Positions 52,189 through 63,589 of a stretch of 64,000 bases of DNA are shown piece after piece. Numbering within the stretch: position 1 is the first letter of the stretch; each line of letters opens with the position of its first letter. The DNA comes from Chondrosia reniformis (taxonomy: Eukaryota > Porifera > Demospongiae > Chondrillida > Chondrillidae). The notes below the pieces were generated by a model. It was not told the origin of the DNA and did no database searches. It saw only the letters and a program-made list of their open reading frames with translations. The position numbers and the translations under genes are program-made. The stretch is taken from positions 8,570,501 to 8,634,500 of the forward strand of contig OX359189.1 of NCBI GenBank assembly GCA_947172415.1, given 5' to 3'.

Positions 52189-54242
52189 AGGTTGGTCTTC
52201 CAGATGAGTATCTTGTGTGCTTGGATGCTGTGTGCTATTACTTGTCTCTTCATGGCTTTCCTAATTGAATTATTTAATTAAATGTGAAAGTAAAAATTAT
52301 ATATTACTCAAATGTCTAAGTTACAAAGTTGTCGAATAAGATAATTTAGAAATTCAATGTAAAATCATATTTCATATGTACAGTACATAATACATTCTGG
52401 AACATTAGTACTAATATATACATACATACGTACGTATGTACTTGGAACATAAAGGAGACCCATATAGAAATTGTTAAAATTTTACAATTTTAAAATTTTA
52501 CAGTATTCAGTGGAAGGTTAATTTTAGTAGCTTTTTAAAAATATGTCTTACCATCTGTTATAAGATATCAACAATCTGGGGCGTATTGGACATTTCACTA
52601 GTTAGGGGGATATTATAATCCTATACTCTAAATCCCCTTGTCTACACCTCAAATCCATAATATTTACATACAAAGTTGGATGATATATGAAGGACAATAT
52701 ATTTACTATATACATATATATATATATATATATGGCCCCAGGCCTTTCTAGGTGTGATGGAAAAAGACCAGACGGTGTTACTGTAACACCGTGGAAGACA
52801 GGCCTAAACCTCATCTGGGATGCCACATGTGTGGATACCTTTGCCGCCTCCCACATCATACATGCTACAAGGGAGGCTAGAGCAGTTGCCAACCAAGCTG
52901 AGCTCAGGAAAAAGGCCAAATTTAGCCTCCTCTCCAGATCAAACATCTTCCTCCCATTCGCAGTTGAGACATCTGGAGCCTTTGGACAAGAGGCTCTTCT
53001 ATTTTGCTCCGACTCAGCCAGAAGAATACGATCCAGAAACCAAGAAAACAATTCTTATATGTTCCTGATATAACAACTATCTATTGCTATTCAAAGAGGC
53101 AACACTGCTGCAATCATGGGATCAGCCCAATGCAGCCTCTCTGAACTATTTGACAATGACTCTATTTATTGACATAAAATTATGTTAGTGGTTTATTGTT
53201 ATTCAATATATATATAACTTAACTTATTGAATGTATATACACACACATTTAATGCTTGCATTTAGTGACAGGTACATACAGTAAGTGGCAAACTGTTCTG
53301 ATTATGTAAACTTACGGGATAGGGAGTTTCCTCACTTGGAGTAGACTACAAAACATACAATTACAGTGACTGCTGCTGGAAATACGTATATGTACATTTA
53401 TTATATCACACACAAATGCATGACATAATGTATAATGTAAACATTTAATTTACAAAATGCACATCCATTTCCTTAACACAATCCTTACAAGCTTATACTT
53501 TTCCATTTTCTTCTTACAGTATGGATATGCATAGGTGATTGCAATAACAGATGCCAGTACAATTACAATAACTGCAATAATAATCCAAATAGTGCAATTG
53601 CAATCATTATCTAATGGAGTACCTATAATAAAATTATATAATTTAAAAGAGAATAAAGCAACATATTCTGGTAATAAAGGCAGTCTAAAAAAACATTTCA
53701 TGCATACGTACCTTCACTATAATTACTACACTTGATTGATTTGAAATATCGAGATACTACAAAAATAGTATATAAATTATATTGTACTTAGATATTATTA
53801 ATCAACACATACATGCAGCCTCTAAGTGCTGGAGATTACTAGCTATTGATATAACATATACTCACTGGCTATTGTTTCCATTATCTCACTGTCAGCTTTG
53901 TTCATCAAACTTAGATTGGCGGGTTCATTGTAAACCTGTATATGTGTTCTATTCACATAGCATGTTCGTTTTTGGTCACAATGTTTACTATTGATCTCTG
54001 CCACTACATCATCTGGAATGTGGCATATCAATGATCCCAAAGTGCATTGTCTACATTACAAGGAGATTACTAATAATAGTATATTGGAAGCAGTCTCGTA
54101 TATACAGTACAAGTTATGTAATTATTTATACGTATATAGGTTTACATATATATACGTACATATGTATATAACATCTTACTTTAAGAGCTCAGATGAATTT
54201 GCGAAGACAAAGAGCATTGATGTGATAACAAAACTCAGAACA
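52189..54242 (-). CDS. Gene H: small Cys-containing single-pass receptor (model)
   Basis: Exons joined by consistent phases: 54180-54242 (hydrophobic, VLSFVITSMLFVFANSSELL, phase 2 out); 53866-54050 (QCTLGSLICHIPDDVVAEIN..., CDQKRTCYVNRTHIQVYNEP, phase 1 out); 53712-53756 (ISRYFKSIKCSNYSEG, phase 1-1); 53489-53622 (TM helix TIWIIIAVIVIVLASVIAIT, then CKKKMEKYKL, phase 0 out); 53316-53345 (STPSEETPYP); 52189-52260 (ESHEETSNSTQHPSTQDTHL...). The ectodomain has four or more Cys but no Ig/FN3 signature. The start codon is unclear: an in-frame internal ATG (MLFVFANSS) or an upstream exon. Further tail exons near 51.2-51.5 kb are possible but unresolved. A retroelement fragment (52728-53073) lies in one intron. 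Ligand and role unknown. Confidence 0.5.
52728..53073 (+). mobile_element. Retroelement-derived C-terminal fragment
   Basis: Plus-strand ORF starting near LSRCDGKRPDGVTVTPWKTG and containing LIWDATCVDTFAASHI, AELRKKAKFSLLSRSNIFLP and FAVETSGAFGQEAL. This R-P-D-G...W-D-A-T-C...V-E-T-x-G pattern is the PD-(D/E)XK-like tail I associate with reverse-transcriptase polyproteins in invertebrate genomes. No RT domain is present. It lies opposite to and within an intron of gene H. Confidence 0.6.
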
Positions 54243-54521
54243 CTAAAAAAACAATAAAATTCAGCTGTATGGCATGCATGTATACGTTTTATCGATACTT
54301 TACAGCATCTAAGTTGCATATATAGCCAGCTAAATTGCCTACATATCTTTATGAAGACATAACACAGTCAGCGACTTTAACAATCTTGCAATCAACCGAA
54401 ACGCTATAGGTGATATTAGTTCAGATGTTCAGAACAAGTGTAGAATAACTTAATGAGGCCACTTTAGGCTTGGGTAAGACTGCCCTGTCTATTGTAGGCT
54501 TGGTTGGTGAAATGAACTGGC

Positions 54522-54626
54522 CTTTACATTGGCATACCAAATTCTTTTTGGGGAATCGTGTGTTATTCAGTTGGTTCATTTTATACCAATATTTTAGGGA
54601 TATGAATTTGGTATGCCAATGTAAAG
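54522..54626. mobile_element. Small inverted-repeat element
   Basis: Arms CTTTACATTGGCATACCAAA... and its 23-nt exact complement, about 60 nt apart. MITE-like; no coding. Confidence 0.75.
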
Positions 54627-54646
54627 AACTTAGAACTTTAATCTAT

Positions 54647-55653
54647 AGGGCGTGGCTTCTATATTCGGACACCATGTAATTTCGGACGCCTGTTCTCAGT
54701 AGCAAAGCATTCAATCTTCTTCCTTTTCTGCTCACATAATAAGTAGACTGACCCTAGATGGTGTACCAAGTTTGGCCCAGAAATAGCGTCCTGACTAGAA
54801 GTTATCGACCAAAGTTAAAAGTGACCGAAAATATATATTTTCGGACGAAAGTCATGTATTTCCGGACAGTAGCTCGTAAACTTTGAAGCAAGCACTATAT
54901 TATAGAAACTAGAAATATTAAAAATTTTCTACAAAAATAGTGAAGATGTAGGGATGGCACAAAAAGTAGAGAAACAAGAAAGGGATGTTACACAGTGAAG
55001 TATTAGCTATATATGAATCCTACAAGCAAGGGTATTGTACGATTCATGCATAGCTAATACTTCACTGTGTAACATCCCTTTCTTGTTTCTCTACTTTTTG
55101 TGCCATCCCTACATCTTCACTATTTTTGTAGAAAATTTTTAATATTTCTAGTTTCTGTACTTTTTATGGAGTATGCGCTAGGAATTATAATTGTATACCA
55201 TTTTGGTTTCGCAATCTTCGACTGAATATGACGTCATTAAAATGGCGAAATTATCGAGGCCTTGACTCTGGGGCCATGAAAACCGTCATACTCAATAATA
55301 GCGTTATCGCTAATTTATAGCATGTTTGTTCTATATTCAACTCTACATAGTCTCGTTTTGGCGATTTTCAGCCTAATTCGGAATTTCGCTCCTATACCAA
55401 TGTATGGGGAAAACGAAACAACCCGTACCATCCCTACATAGAGAGTACTACAGTACTCTCTGATATATTTTCGGTCACTTTGAACTTTGGTCGATAACTT
55501 CTATTCGGGACGCTATTTCTGGGCCAAACTTGGTACACCATCTAGGGTCAGTCTACTTATTATGTGAGCAAAAAAGGAAGAAGATTGAATGCTTTACCAC
55601 TGAGAACAGGCATCCGAAATTACAAGGTGTCCGAATATAGAAGCCACGCCCTA
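54647..55653. mobile_element. Palindromic TA-flanked element with nested MITE
   Basis: Arms of about 190 bp: 54647-54840 begins AGGGCGTGGCTTCTATATTC, and 55466-55653 is its inverted copy. Bases outside are TA on each side. The centre is interrupted by the foldback MITE 54909-55150 and its linked repeat (55151-55466). A mariner/pogo-type origin is suggested by the TA. Confidence 0.75.
54909..55150. mobile_element. Foldback MITE nested in 54647-55653
   Basis: Inverted repeat from CTAGAAATATTAAAAATTTT to its complement, with the internal GATGTAGGGATGGCAC and AAGAAAGGGATGTTACACAG of the family at 30425-30673. The outermost ends differ (AGAAATATT rather than AGAGAACAAT). Confidence 0.85.
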
Positions 55654-55771
55654 CAACGCTGATTTTGAACTTACTTCTTCATTTCTCCTGTTAGGAACTA
55701 AATGACGCTGATAAAATTTTATCCAACAGCGTACGACCAAATTTGCACGTACCATATATGTATTAGTTATA

Positions 55772-55813
55772 CCATAGATCTTATATACTTACGTAAGTAT
55801 ACAAGATCTATGG
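55772..55813. repeat. Palindrome with CCATAGATCTT arms
   Basis: CCATAGATCTTATATACTTA / CGTAAGTATACAAGATCTATGG; shares the arm sequence of 47053-47104. Confidence 0.8.
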
Positions 55814-55879
55814 TTATATACGTACGAGTCACGAGGGCACAGGCGGTTGCCCCGGCAACGGGGTATATTTCCATTTATA

Positions 55880-56098
55880 CGTATTTTACCACCCACGTGT
55901 AGACACCTATATACGACCAAATTTGTATGTAATATATTCCATTTATACGTATTTTACCACCCACGTGTAGACACCTATATACGACCAAATTTGTATGTAA
56001 TATATTCCATTTATACGTATTTTACCACCCACGTGTAGACACCTATATACGACCAAATTTGTATGTAATATATTCCATTTAAACGTATTTTACCACCG
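55880..56098. repeat. 68-bp tandem repeat
   Basis: Three full units and a partial one, each beginning CGTATTTTACCACCCACGTG and containing ACGACCAAATTTGTATGTAA. Units are almost identical. It includes CACGTG (E-box-like) once per unit. Confidence 0.95.
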
Positions 56099-56810
56099 GG
56101 TACCCATGTGCACTTTTATACTCTTTATACGTGAATATGGAGTAAAGTGGTAAGGCCATGGAAACAGTCAAACACATACTAAATATGTGATCCCAAGGAG
56201 GTCATGCCTCTCTATAAAGATGGCAACTAACGGATTGTGCAACACAAATTGGCAAAAGTGGAGTTAGCTTTGGTTTAATAATTTTTGTAGCTTTATTGAT
56301 GCATCTGTTCTTCTTGTTTGTGTTTCAATAAAGTAACCAAGCTACTATCAAATAGAGATATGTCAGTTTGAAACCATTTTATTCGTTAGTGTGTTAGCAA
56401 GAGCCTATTGAGTAATGCTTACAGGATTACTTAGTTACTTAGTTTTGAATATTTACTTTAGTATACGTATATAGAATACTGTTGACCTCATTGGTTGGAA
56501 ATGTACTACCTTTTCATTGTACTGTTGTTATAAATTCTTATAAATCTACTCTACTCTAGAACTCTCTATATATATATCACCGCAGCTAACAACACTTTTG
56601 TGCATTACAATGAACCACACAAAGATCAAATCTTAATAGAAACCAGTAAGGCTATATATCATCCTGAACATTCTAGGGGTAAAAGTAATCAACATGCAGC
56701 TATGCACTATATAGGTCATTTCCATGGCTACAGTTACGTACGTATAATAGTTGCTATGTCACGTTTACACACATATTATACTGAAAGTAATGTATTTCTG
56801 TAACTGGAAG

Positions 56811-58235
56811 ATGCTGAGAAAATTTTATCATTATGTGTCTGCCTGTATGGCATTGTTTGGTAAGTTAATTTACCCTTCGATCTTCTATACATTCTAGTAA
56901 TATATATATAAGATGTCAAATTGTAATCTATAGTTATATTCATTGATAATCACTAATTATACAGTATCACCCAACCTTTTTTTCTATGAAAGCTTTAGGT
57001 TGTTCATCTGTTGTGCAATTGAATATGCAACCTCCATTAACAGTAGAAAATACTACAGTGAGGGCCATATGCACCTATGGTGTGCCATTCCATAGACATT
57101 ATCCTTTGATAAGAATCAATGACACTACATATTTTTATTACCGCCTTGGAGAAGGTGTCCTGAGAAACTTTGCTTACACTTTTGATATCGATGATACTAG
57201 AAAGGTGACTACTTTCGTGATAATTCACAATCATGTGAAAACCTGGGAAAATGGTACCACATATCAATGTTATCACTTGGATGAGAATCGTCTGCCAGTT
57301 AATAGTATTATAGGAATACTTATAGTATTAAAACGAGGTAATTATAACTTACAAATTTGTTATATGCCATTTACGTATTTGTCATGCAATTTTATACTTA
57401 ATATAGTCTCTGTAGATAACTCTGTCCTATCAAAAGTAGATGATAGTTTATTGACAAGCTTCACGTCATGTTTCACCAGTAGTATAAGTTCGAATTCAGT
57501 AGTGAGTATTATACATATGTTCATGTGTATGGCATACGTATACTGTAATAATTGCTTTTTTAAGATTGCTATACGCTCAAAGGATGTATACAGTAGATTC
57601 CAAAGTGAAAATAACATGACACAGAGTACCTTAACTTTCAGTGAGTATAATAAGCTGAATACATACTGTATGCATTGCATTGGAAGCACAACAAGCAAGA
57701 AGACCAAATGTCTTATAAATTATAAACTTTTCTTATTAAGAACTCAATTTATATTACTTCCGTGTGCTACATAATACGCATGTTAAACAGATAAGCATGT
57801 ATTTATTTGCATTGTTAATCTAGTAAAGGTATATATATATATATACGTATATGATTTAAGTAATTAAGAAATGAAAATAAAATGAAATAAATGTGTCTGT
57901 CCATAGGTTTAGAAGTTGTTATTGGATCGGTTGCAGGAGGAGCCACTGGTATGCTGTTTATCATCTTTTGTATTATTTCCAGCTTAGGACTGATTGGCTT
58001 CTGCAGAAAAGGTAAAGTTTATACACAATGAGTATTAGTTATAACACAAGCATTTACAATTTAAATTATCCCTTTAATATTTCTCTTAATATAATTACTG
58101 TTTGAAGGTTCAAGAAAAGCAATTACCAAGAAAACGGACTCAAATGAAGAATCTACTGCACATGACTTCATACAAATTGAGGTTAACCCTGCTTATGAAG
58201 AAATTAGTACAAATACCAACAACAAATCAAATTAA
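56811..58235 (+). CDS. Gene I: single-Ig transmembrane receptor with NPxY/YEEI tail
   Basis: Four exons with consistent phases total 627 nt (208 aa plus stop): 56811-56859 (signal MLRKFYHYVSACMALF), 56993-57337 (ectodomain), 57907-58011 (TM) and 58108-58235 (tail, TAA at 58233). The ectodomain runs from ALGCSSVVQLNMQPPLTVEN to IIGILIVLKRG with an Ig-like Cys pair (VRAICTYGVP, TTYQCYHLDE) and N-glycosylation sites (NTT, NDT, NGT). TM: VVIGSVAGGATGMLFIIFCI. The tail ends IQIEVNPAYEEISTN: NPxY is a PTB-domain motif and YEEI a Src-type SH2 ligand when phosphorylated. A separate receptor type, on the strand opposite to most of the cluster and divergent from gene H. The ORF also reads on past the exon 2 donor GTAATT, so intron retention is an alternative. 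Confidence 0.65.
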
Positions 58236-58239
58236 ACTA

Positions 58240-59290
58240 AATATATAGTTTTTTGTAATTACATTTTAGATTGCTTTGGATGATATATATATATACAAAA
58301 AGTAATTCACTGTATCCGCTAAATCATATTTATATATATGTATATATGTATATGGATATATGGATAAAGTATGAAAACAAGACAGTATGATCATGAGAGA
58401 TACAGCTAACCATACAGAAGTGTCATACTGAATTTAAGTTACTTATCACTTCTGTGTTTTGGAACACCATGGATACCTGAAGTAGCAATGGCATATACAT
58501 ATGTACATATATACGTACATACATACGTATATATATAATTATTTGTTAACACATGCAGGTACGTAGAATAATCTTTATCATATCAAAATATTTCACTTGT
58601 ATACCTGTGTGTACCATTAATTCCAGCATTGATCATTACCTTACTAGTATATAAGCAGTTCGTTAACGTATAAGCAGTTCGTTAACGTATAGATGCATGT
58701 ATATATATACATAAATAAATTATACATACTTACGTGTATACCCACTTGCCATGGCAACGAGCTGATATAATGGGAGGAATTATCTACTATAGTGTGAATT
58801 ATTAATAGGATATAGAGCATACACATGGACAAGTTTGAACAGGAAATGATTCATGGTTCAGAAATATATGTTATATTTGTTTTCTTTGTTAAACGGCGAC
58901 TTCTTAAGTCAATGATCATGAAGTAATTTTTACATATTCCTTCACTCTAGCTATTTCAGTCCCATGCAGATTTTCTGAATGTTATAGCAAAGGAGTATAT
59001 CTGTTATATATAGGACATTCTCTAATTAGTTGGACTTTTGTCAAAATATACATTACTTAGCTTTGGTCTAATTGCGTTATTGTGCTGATCAGATTCATAA
59101 ACACATTTTTTGAAAAGTGTATATTACTGACTTCAAAAACATACAATAAAATTAAGAAACAAGGACTAAAATTATTACTATTATACAATTTACAAAACTA
59201 AAGTAAGATATTTATATAGACTGTGCAAGTAACTTAATTAGATTTAAAATCTAACATTTATATATTTATGAGTTTCCAACTCCAAAACCT
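58240..59290. other. Intergenic between converging genes I and B/A
   Basis: AT-rich with (TA)n and TACGTA tracts and a 20-bp direct repeat (AAGCAGTTCGTTAACGTATA) near 58650. No gene recognised. Confidence 0.5.
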
Positions 59291-59292
59291 TT

Positions 59293-59427
59293 TCAAATTG
59301 CATGCACCACTTCAAGAGGAATGTAAGATGAATTCTTCTGTTCCATCATAACAGATTCACAGTCTCTATCACCAGTTTGATTTCCTGTGTCAAATGTCTT
59401 GTTAGGCACCTCACCTTCATAAGTGTG
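59293..59427 (-). CDS. Cassette B cytoplasmic tail exon
   Basis: Phase-0 exon after CTTTTAG: HTYEGEVPNKTFDTGNQTGD, then CESVMMEQKNSSYIPLEVV, HAI and TGA; 44 residues. Paralogue of gene A's last exon, shortened at the C-terminus. SSYIPL fits the ITIM consensus S-x-Y-x-x-L, which the A copy (PSYIPF) does not. Confidence 0.6.
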   Translation of the reverse strand, partial: HTYEGEVPNKTFDTGNQTGDRDCESVMMEQKNSSYIPLEVVHAI

Positions 59428-59576
59428 CTAAAAGCATTAAAATATGATTTTGTATTATATATACTTGTAAGTAACTACGTATATATGGATATACAGTCTT
59501 AAGTCTTATAGTCTTAGGCTATAGGAACACATGTGTACTAGAGTTATCTTCCTGGTCTAGCTTGGTATAGTGTGAC

Positions 59577-59725
59577 CTCCACTGGTTGATGCTGTTGGTT
59601 CTTGTGATAGCACTTCTTATAGCATACAATTATAAGTACTGAAGTTACAATCAATAGGAGCACAACAATGCATCCAACAGCTATTCCAATAACGAGACCT
59701 GTGTTGACACTCTCAGGTGGGATAA
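59577..59725 (-). CDS. Cassette B transmembrane exon
   Basis: A 149-nt exon, phase 1 in (ATTCAG), phase 0 out at GAG|GTCACA, a weaker donor than the GTACGT in A and D. Encodes IPPESVNTGLVIGIAVGC, helix IVVLLLIVTSVLIIVCY and KKCYHKNQQHQPVE. With the tail exon at 59293 it forms a second membrane/tail cassette downstream of gene A. Confidence 0.6.
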
Positions 59726-59867
59726 CTGAATATACAGTAAGTAAAGAGAATACAAACATAATTAAGTATACGTATAGAGTAAAGCATATACTTGTTATTC
59801 ATACTAATATCTAGTATCTAAAACACCACATTCCAAAAACTGAAGTAAAGGAAAAGCATGTACTAAC

Positions 59868-59916
59868 CAGTTAATGGATATTGAATTTCTATCGGATCAC
59901 TCTCTTCCACTCCTTG
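59868..59916 (-). pseudogene. Truncated membrane-proximal Ig exon of cassette B
   Basis: Only the last ~49 nt of the Ig exon (VEESDPIEIQYPLT) and donor G|GTTAGT remain; upstream sequence is unrelated. The duplication that created cassette B ended inside this exon, or it was later truncated. Confidence 0.75.
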
Positions 59917-59917
59917 C

Positions 59918-60740
59918 TATCTTACTATGGATGATCACAAACATTATTCATGGCTGTCTTTTAGGTTTCCCCTCTTAACCTGTTGTATAAACATGTACAC
60001 CCAGTAGGCAGGGCCAGACTATGTACAAAACCAATATACACACTTAATATAGCCATAGATACATATAGATACATATAGATACATATAGATACATATATAA
60101 CAGTGTATACGTATATAGTATAGATGACCAATATTTGTTTTGTGTATCTATACCTGCTTTTAATAATATGCGACCACTGAAACATAACAGTTTATATAAT
60201 AAATGATTACATCTACAAAATGCAAGATATAAGAATATATATAATAACATTAGGAATATACACGTGTAAAGACTTTGGAAGAAATAGGGGTACTTTAAGA
60301 TCTAAAGCCAATCTTAATTATATAAAGCATCAATATCAGCCTCATTGAAGTCTGGATACCTTACCTGTATACTCTCATTACAAATGTTCCTAGTATTTTG
60401 CATGCATATGCATGATATTAGGTCTTATAGTATCAGTTATAACATGTACTTAAATTATACAGCTGTAAACAGTCTAAGAATAAAAATCCAGTATTATAGT
60501 CTTAGACTTTGCACAGTTGTGCAAGTAACTCCATTCCTCTTTTTATTCGCACCCTATATATTGTATGTTATATAGTCCTTATTGCATTATTGTGTTGATC
60601 AGATTCACATTTTTGAGAAGTGTACATTACTGATTACAAAGAGGAATACGATGTACATACAGTAAAGAAAGAAAGACTAAAATTGTCATTACTACATTTA
60701 CAAATTAAAGATATCTTTATAGACTATGCAGGTAACTTGA
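59918..60740. other. No gene recognised
   Basis: AT-rich spacer between cassette B and the end of gene A, with a 10-bp tandem repeat (ATAGATACAT, four units near 60055-60095). Confidence 0.55.
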
Positions 60741-60742
60741 AT

Positions 60743-63580
60743 TTAAAATCTAACGTTTATATATTTATGAGTGTTCAACTCCAAAACCTTCTCACATTGC
60801 ACCATTTCAAAAGGAATATAAGATGGATTCTTCTGTTCCATCATAACAGATTCACAGTCTTCATTACCAGTTTGATTTCCTGTGTCAAATGTCTTGTTAG
60901 GCACCTCACCTTCATGTGTATGCTAAAAGCATTAAATATGATTCTGTATTACACTTGTAAGTAACTACGTATATATGGATATACAGTCTTAAGTCATACA
61001 GTCTTAGGCTATAGGAACACATGTAGATGCATTGTAGAGTTATCTTACTGCTCTATAGCTGAGTATAGTGTAATATACAGTACGTACCTCCACTGGTTGA
61101 TGTTGTTGGTTCTTGTGATAGGACTTCTTATAGCATACAAATATTATAATAACTGTAGTTACAGTCATTAGGAGCACAACAGCAGCAACACATCCAACAG
61201 CTATTCCAATAACGAGACCTGTGTTGGGACTCTCGGATGGGATACCTGAAACTGTAAGTAAAGAGAATACAAACATAATTAAGTATATGTATGGAGTAAA
61301 GCATATATACTTGTTATACATACTAATATCTAGTATCTAAAACAGTATATTCCAAAAACTGAAGTAAAGGAATAAAAGCATGTACTAACCAGTTAATGGA
61401 TATTGAATTTCTATTGGATTACTCTCTTCCACTCCTCCTGTTATTAAGTGTATTGAACATGAAACCATATCTCCATCTTCAACTGCCATATTAACAGTCT
61501 GAAAGAGTTCAGTGTTAATTATGGTCACTTCACCAGTTACATCAATACCATTCCTCTTCCAGGATATTCGGGGAGGATCAGAATAGATTGCATCCTTCAT
61601 CCTGTGATACTTGCAAGTCAGAATGGCAGTATTTTTGTCAAATGATACTTGTGTTACAATGACTCTCTCTAAATAAAAAGGACATACAGATAGAGTATAA
61701 TAGAGAGAGCTAGAATTGAATTAACCATAAGCATTAATAGATATCAATATTTCTACGTATATACACAGAGTGTATCACTAACCAAAAGTTGTCAAATACA
61801 TTCTTGAAGGAGTGGAGCTTTTAGTTCCATCAAGAAAAATCTCCACACTGTAATTTGTGTTTGGATCCAATTCAGAAAACATGAATTCTGTTTCATCAGT
61901 TGTATTGTCAATGATAACTTCATTGTCGCTTACTCTGGTACATCTACATCTATAAGTGGTACCTGGAAAGCAAACTTGTACTACCCTAGTCCAATTACAA
62001 TAGATTAAGGTGCTTCCTATCCAGCAAGGAGTGGTCACTAGAATGGGATTCTCTGATGTACAGGGAAATATAGGAAGATATATACATGTACATAAGTATG
62101 CATTATTGCTAATATGGATATATACATGCAAACATATACCCCTCACACACACATACAGTCTCCTCTTATAGTCTTATCCCAAAGGATATTAGGTAGTTTC
62201 CAATTCTGCCAGATTTGGGTCAGTTTAGATGTATAATAGTGGAGGGTAAGTGTCTGGTATTTTCTACAAATGGCCCAAGCACAAATCCATGTTCCCTCTG
62301 GTTGTTTGTAGTTGTCTGGTTCTCTAGATCTACAATAGGTTGTCTATAGATTCGTAATAATTTTGTTAACCAGGTTACCTACAACCAATGCATTACTACT
62401 AACAAGATATAGAAAGATGGAGGACAATGCATAGGACACCATTCATTATTATAACACCAATGAAAGTTTATTGCCTTTTCTCTGATATACCTCCATATTA
62501 CGAGTGATACTTGGAAAACAAACTTCTCTGGTCCAATTAGAAGATTAATTTACTCCTTCTCTACCAATAAGCATTTTAAGTATATACGTATGTTACATCA
62601 TATAAATTAGTGCCCTTTTCGACAGGAGACAGTACAATATACTATTCACACACTACACCTATAAATTATTGATGTAAAATCTCAATGGAATTAGTATTAT
62701 GATAACCATGGAAATACCACGAATAACCACATCTGCTATACATGTCAGTGTATATAGGATCAAGTTGATAGCTACTATCTCAATTCTTAACTGTATAGTA
62801 TTTGTATATACTACAGTCATAGGAATAGGGAAATTGAAATTCAGAGGTGCTATGAAAATTAAATTAATATATACTCACAATATAAACTGCAATTACTTCT
62901 TTCATTTAAGAGTATTCCAATTCAGATTAAACATTATCTTTCAATATACATACAGCAGGCAATGAATTATATGTGTACTCACTCACTAGGTGGATCTAGA
63001 GTAACTTCATTACTGATGACTCTATTTGGATCAGATAAACCAACATTGAGATCAAATGTAAAACATCTGTAAGTGTACACTTTATTCTCAAACTCTTCTC
63101 TGGTCACAGTGATAGTCAGAGTAGCAGTAGTTGGAGTATTACCACCTTCATCATCATGATTAGGAGTAGACTGAGGATTAAATCCAGTCCCATTTCTCTC
63201 CCATCTAACATTAGTATCAGCATCAAGTACAGGAAATGTACATGTTAACTTGTAGGTTTGACCAAAACAAGGAGGACTTGATGAAGCAGTGAGTGTAACA
63301 GTAGCTTCACCTAAGATCATTCAACAATGGTAGCAATACGTTATAAACTGTTAAAGAAAGCTAGGTTGCAGAGAAATCAATTACATACGCTGTGAAGTAA
63401 AATCGAAGGAAATCTGGAATTCGAAGCATTAATCTGCTATAATTATAACACACTATATCGTGTTATACATATAGACTATACGTTAACCTGTCTACATATC
63501 ATATATATAACTAACAATATTAATGACTCACTCTCTACTAAGAAGAGAAATTCGACTACTAATACTAACCAAAGAAACAT
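60743..63580 (-). CDS. Gene A: complete Ig-FN3-Ig single-pass receptor
   Basis: Six exons give 1260 nt (419 aa plus stop): 63532-63580 signal (MFLWLVLVVEFLFLVE); 62987-63310 V-Ig (KLTCTFPVLDADTNVRWERN ... YRCFTFDLNVG); 61783-62052 FN3 (ILVTTPCWIGSTLIYCNW, FMFSELDPNTNYSVEIF, LTTFG); 61390-61668 Ig (ERVIVTQVSFDKNTAILTC, ISWKRNGIDVTGE, VSCSIHLITGGVEES); 61088-61245 TM (NTGLVIGIAVGC...VIIIFVCYKKSYHKNQQHQ); 60743-60922 tail, ending at TAA. Phases are 1,1,1,1,0, all splice sites are GT/AG and there are no stops. The tail has one tyrosine motif, NPSYIPFEMV. It is the only intact full-length copy in the window and the reference for the others. Adhesion or recognition role is inferred. Alternative splicing from the 61390 exon to cassette B is possible. 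Confidence 0.75.
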
Positions 63581-63589
63581 CGTTGGCGC

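Noticed and set aside
52602..53051. 149-residue minus ORF
   Set aside because: Antisense of the retroelement fragment.
57360..57707. Minus ORF of 115 residues
   Set aside because: Antisense to gene I intron 2; no domain.
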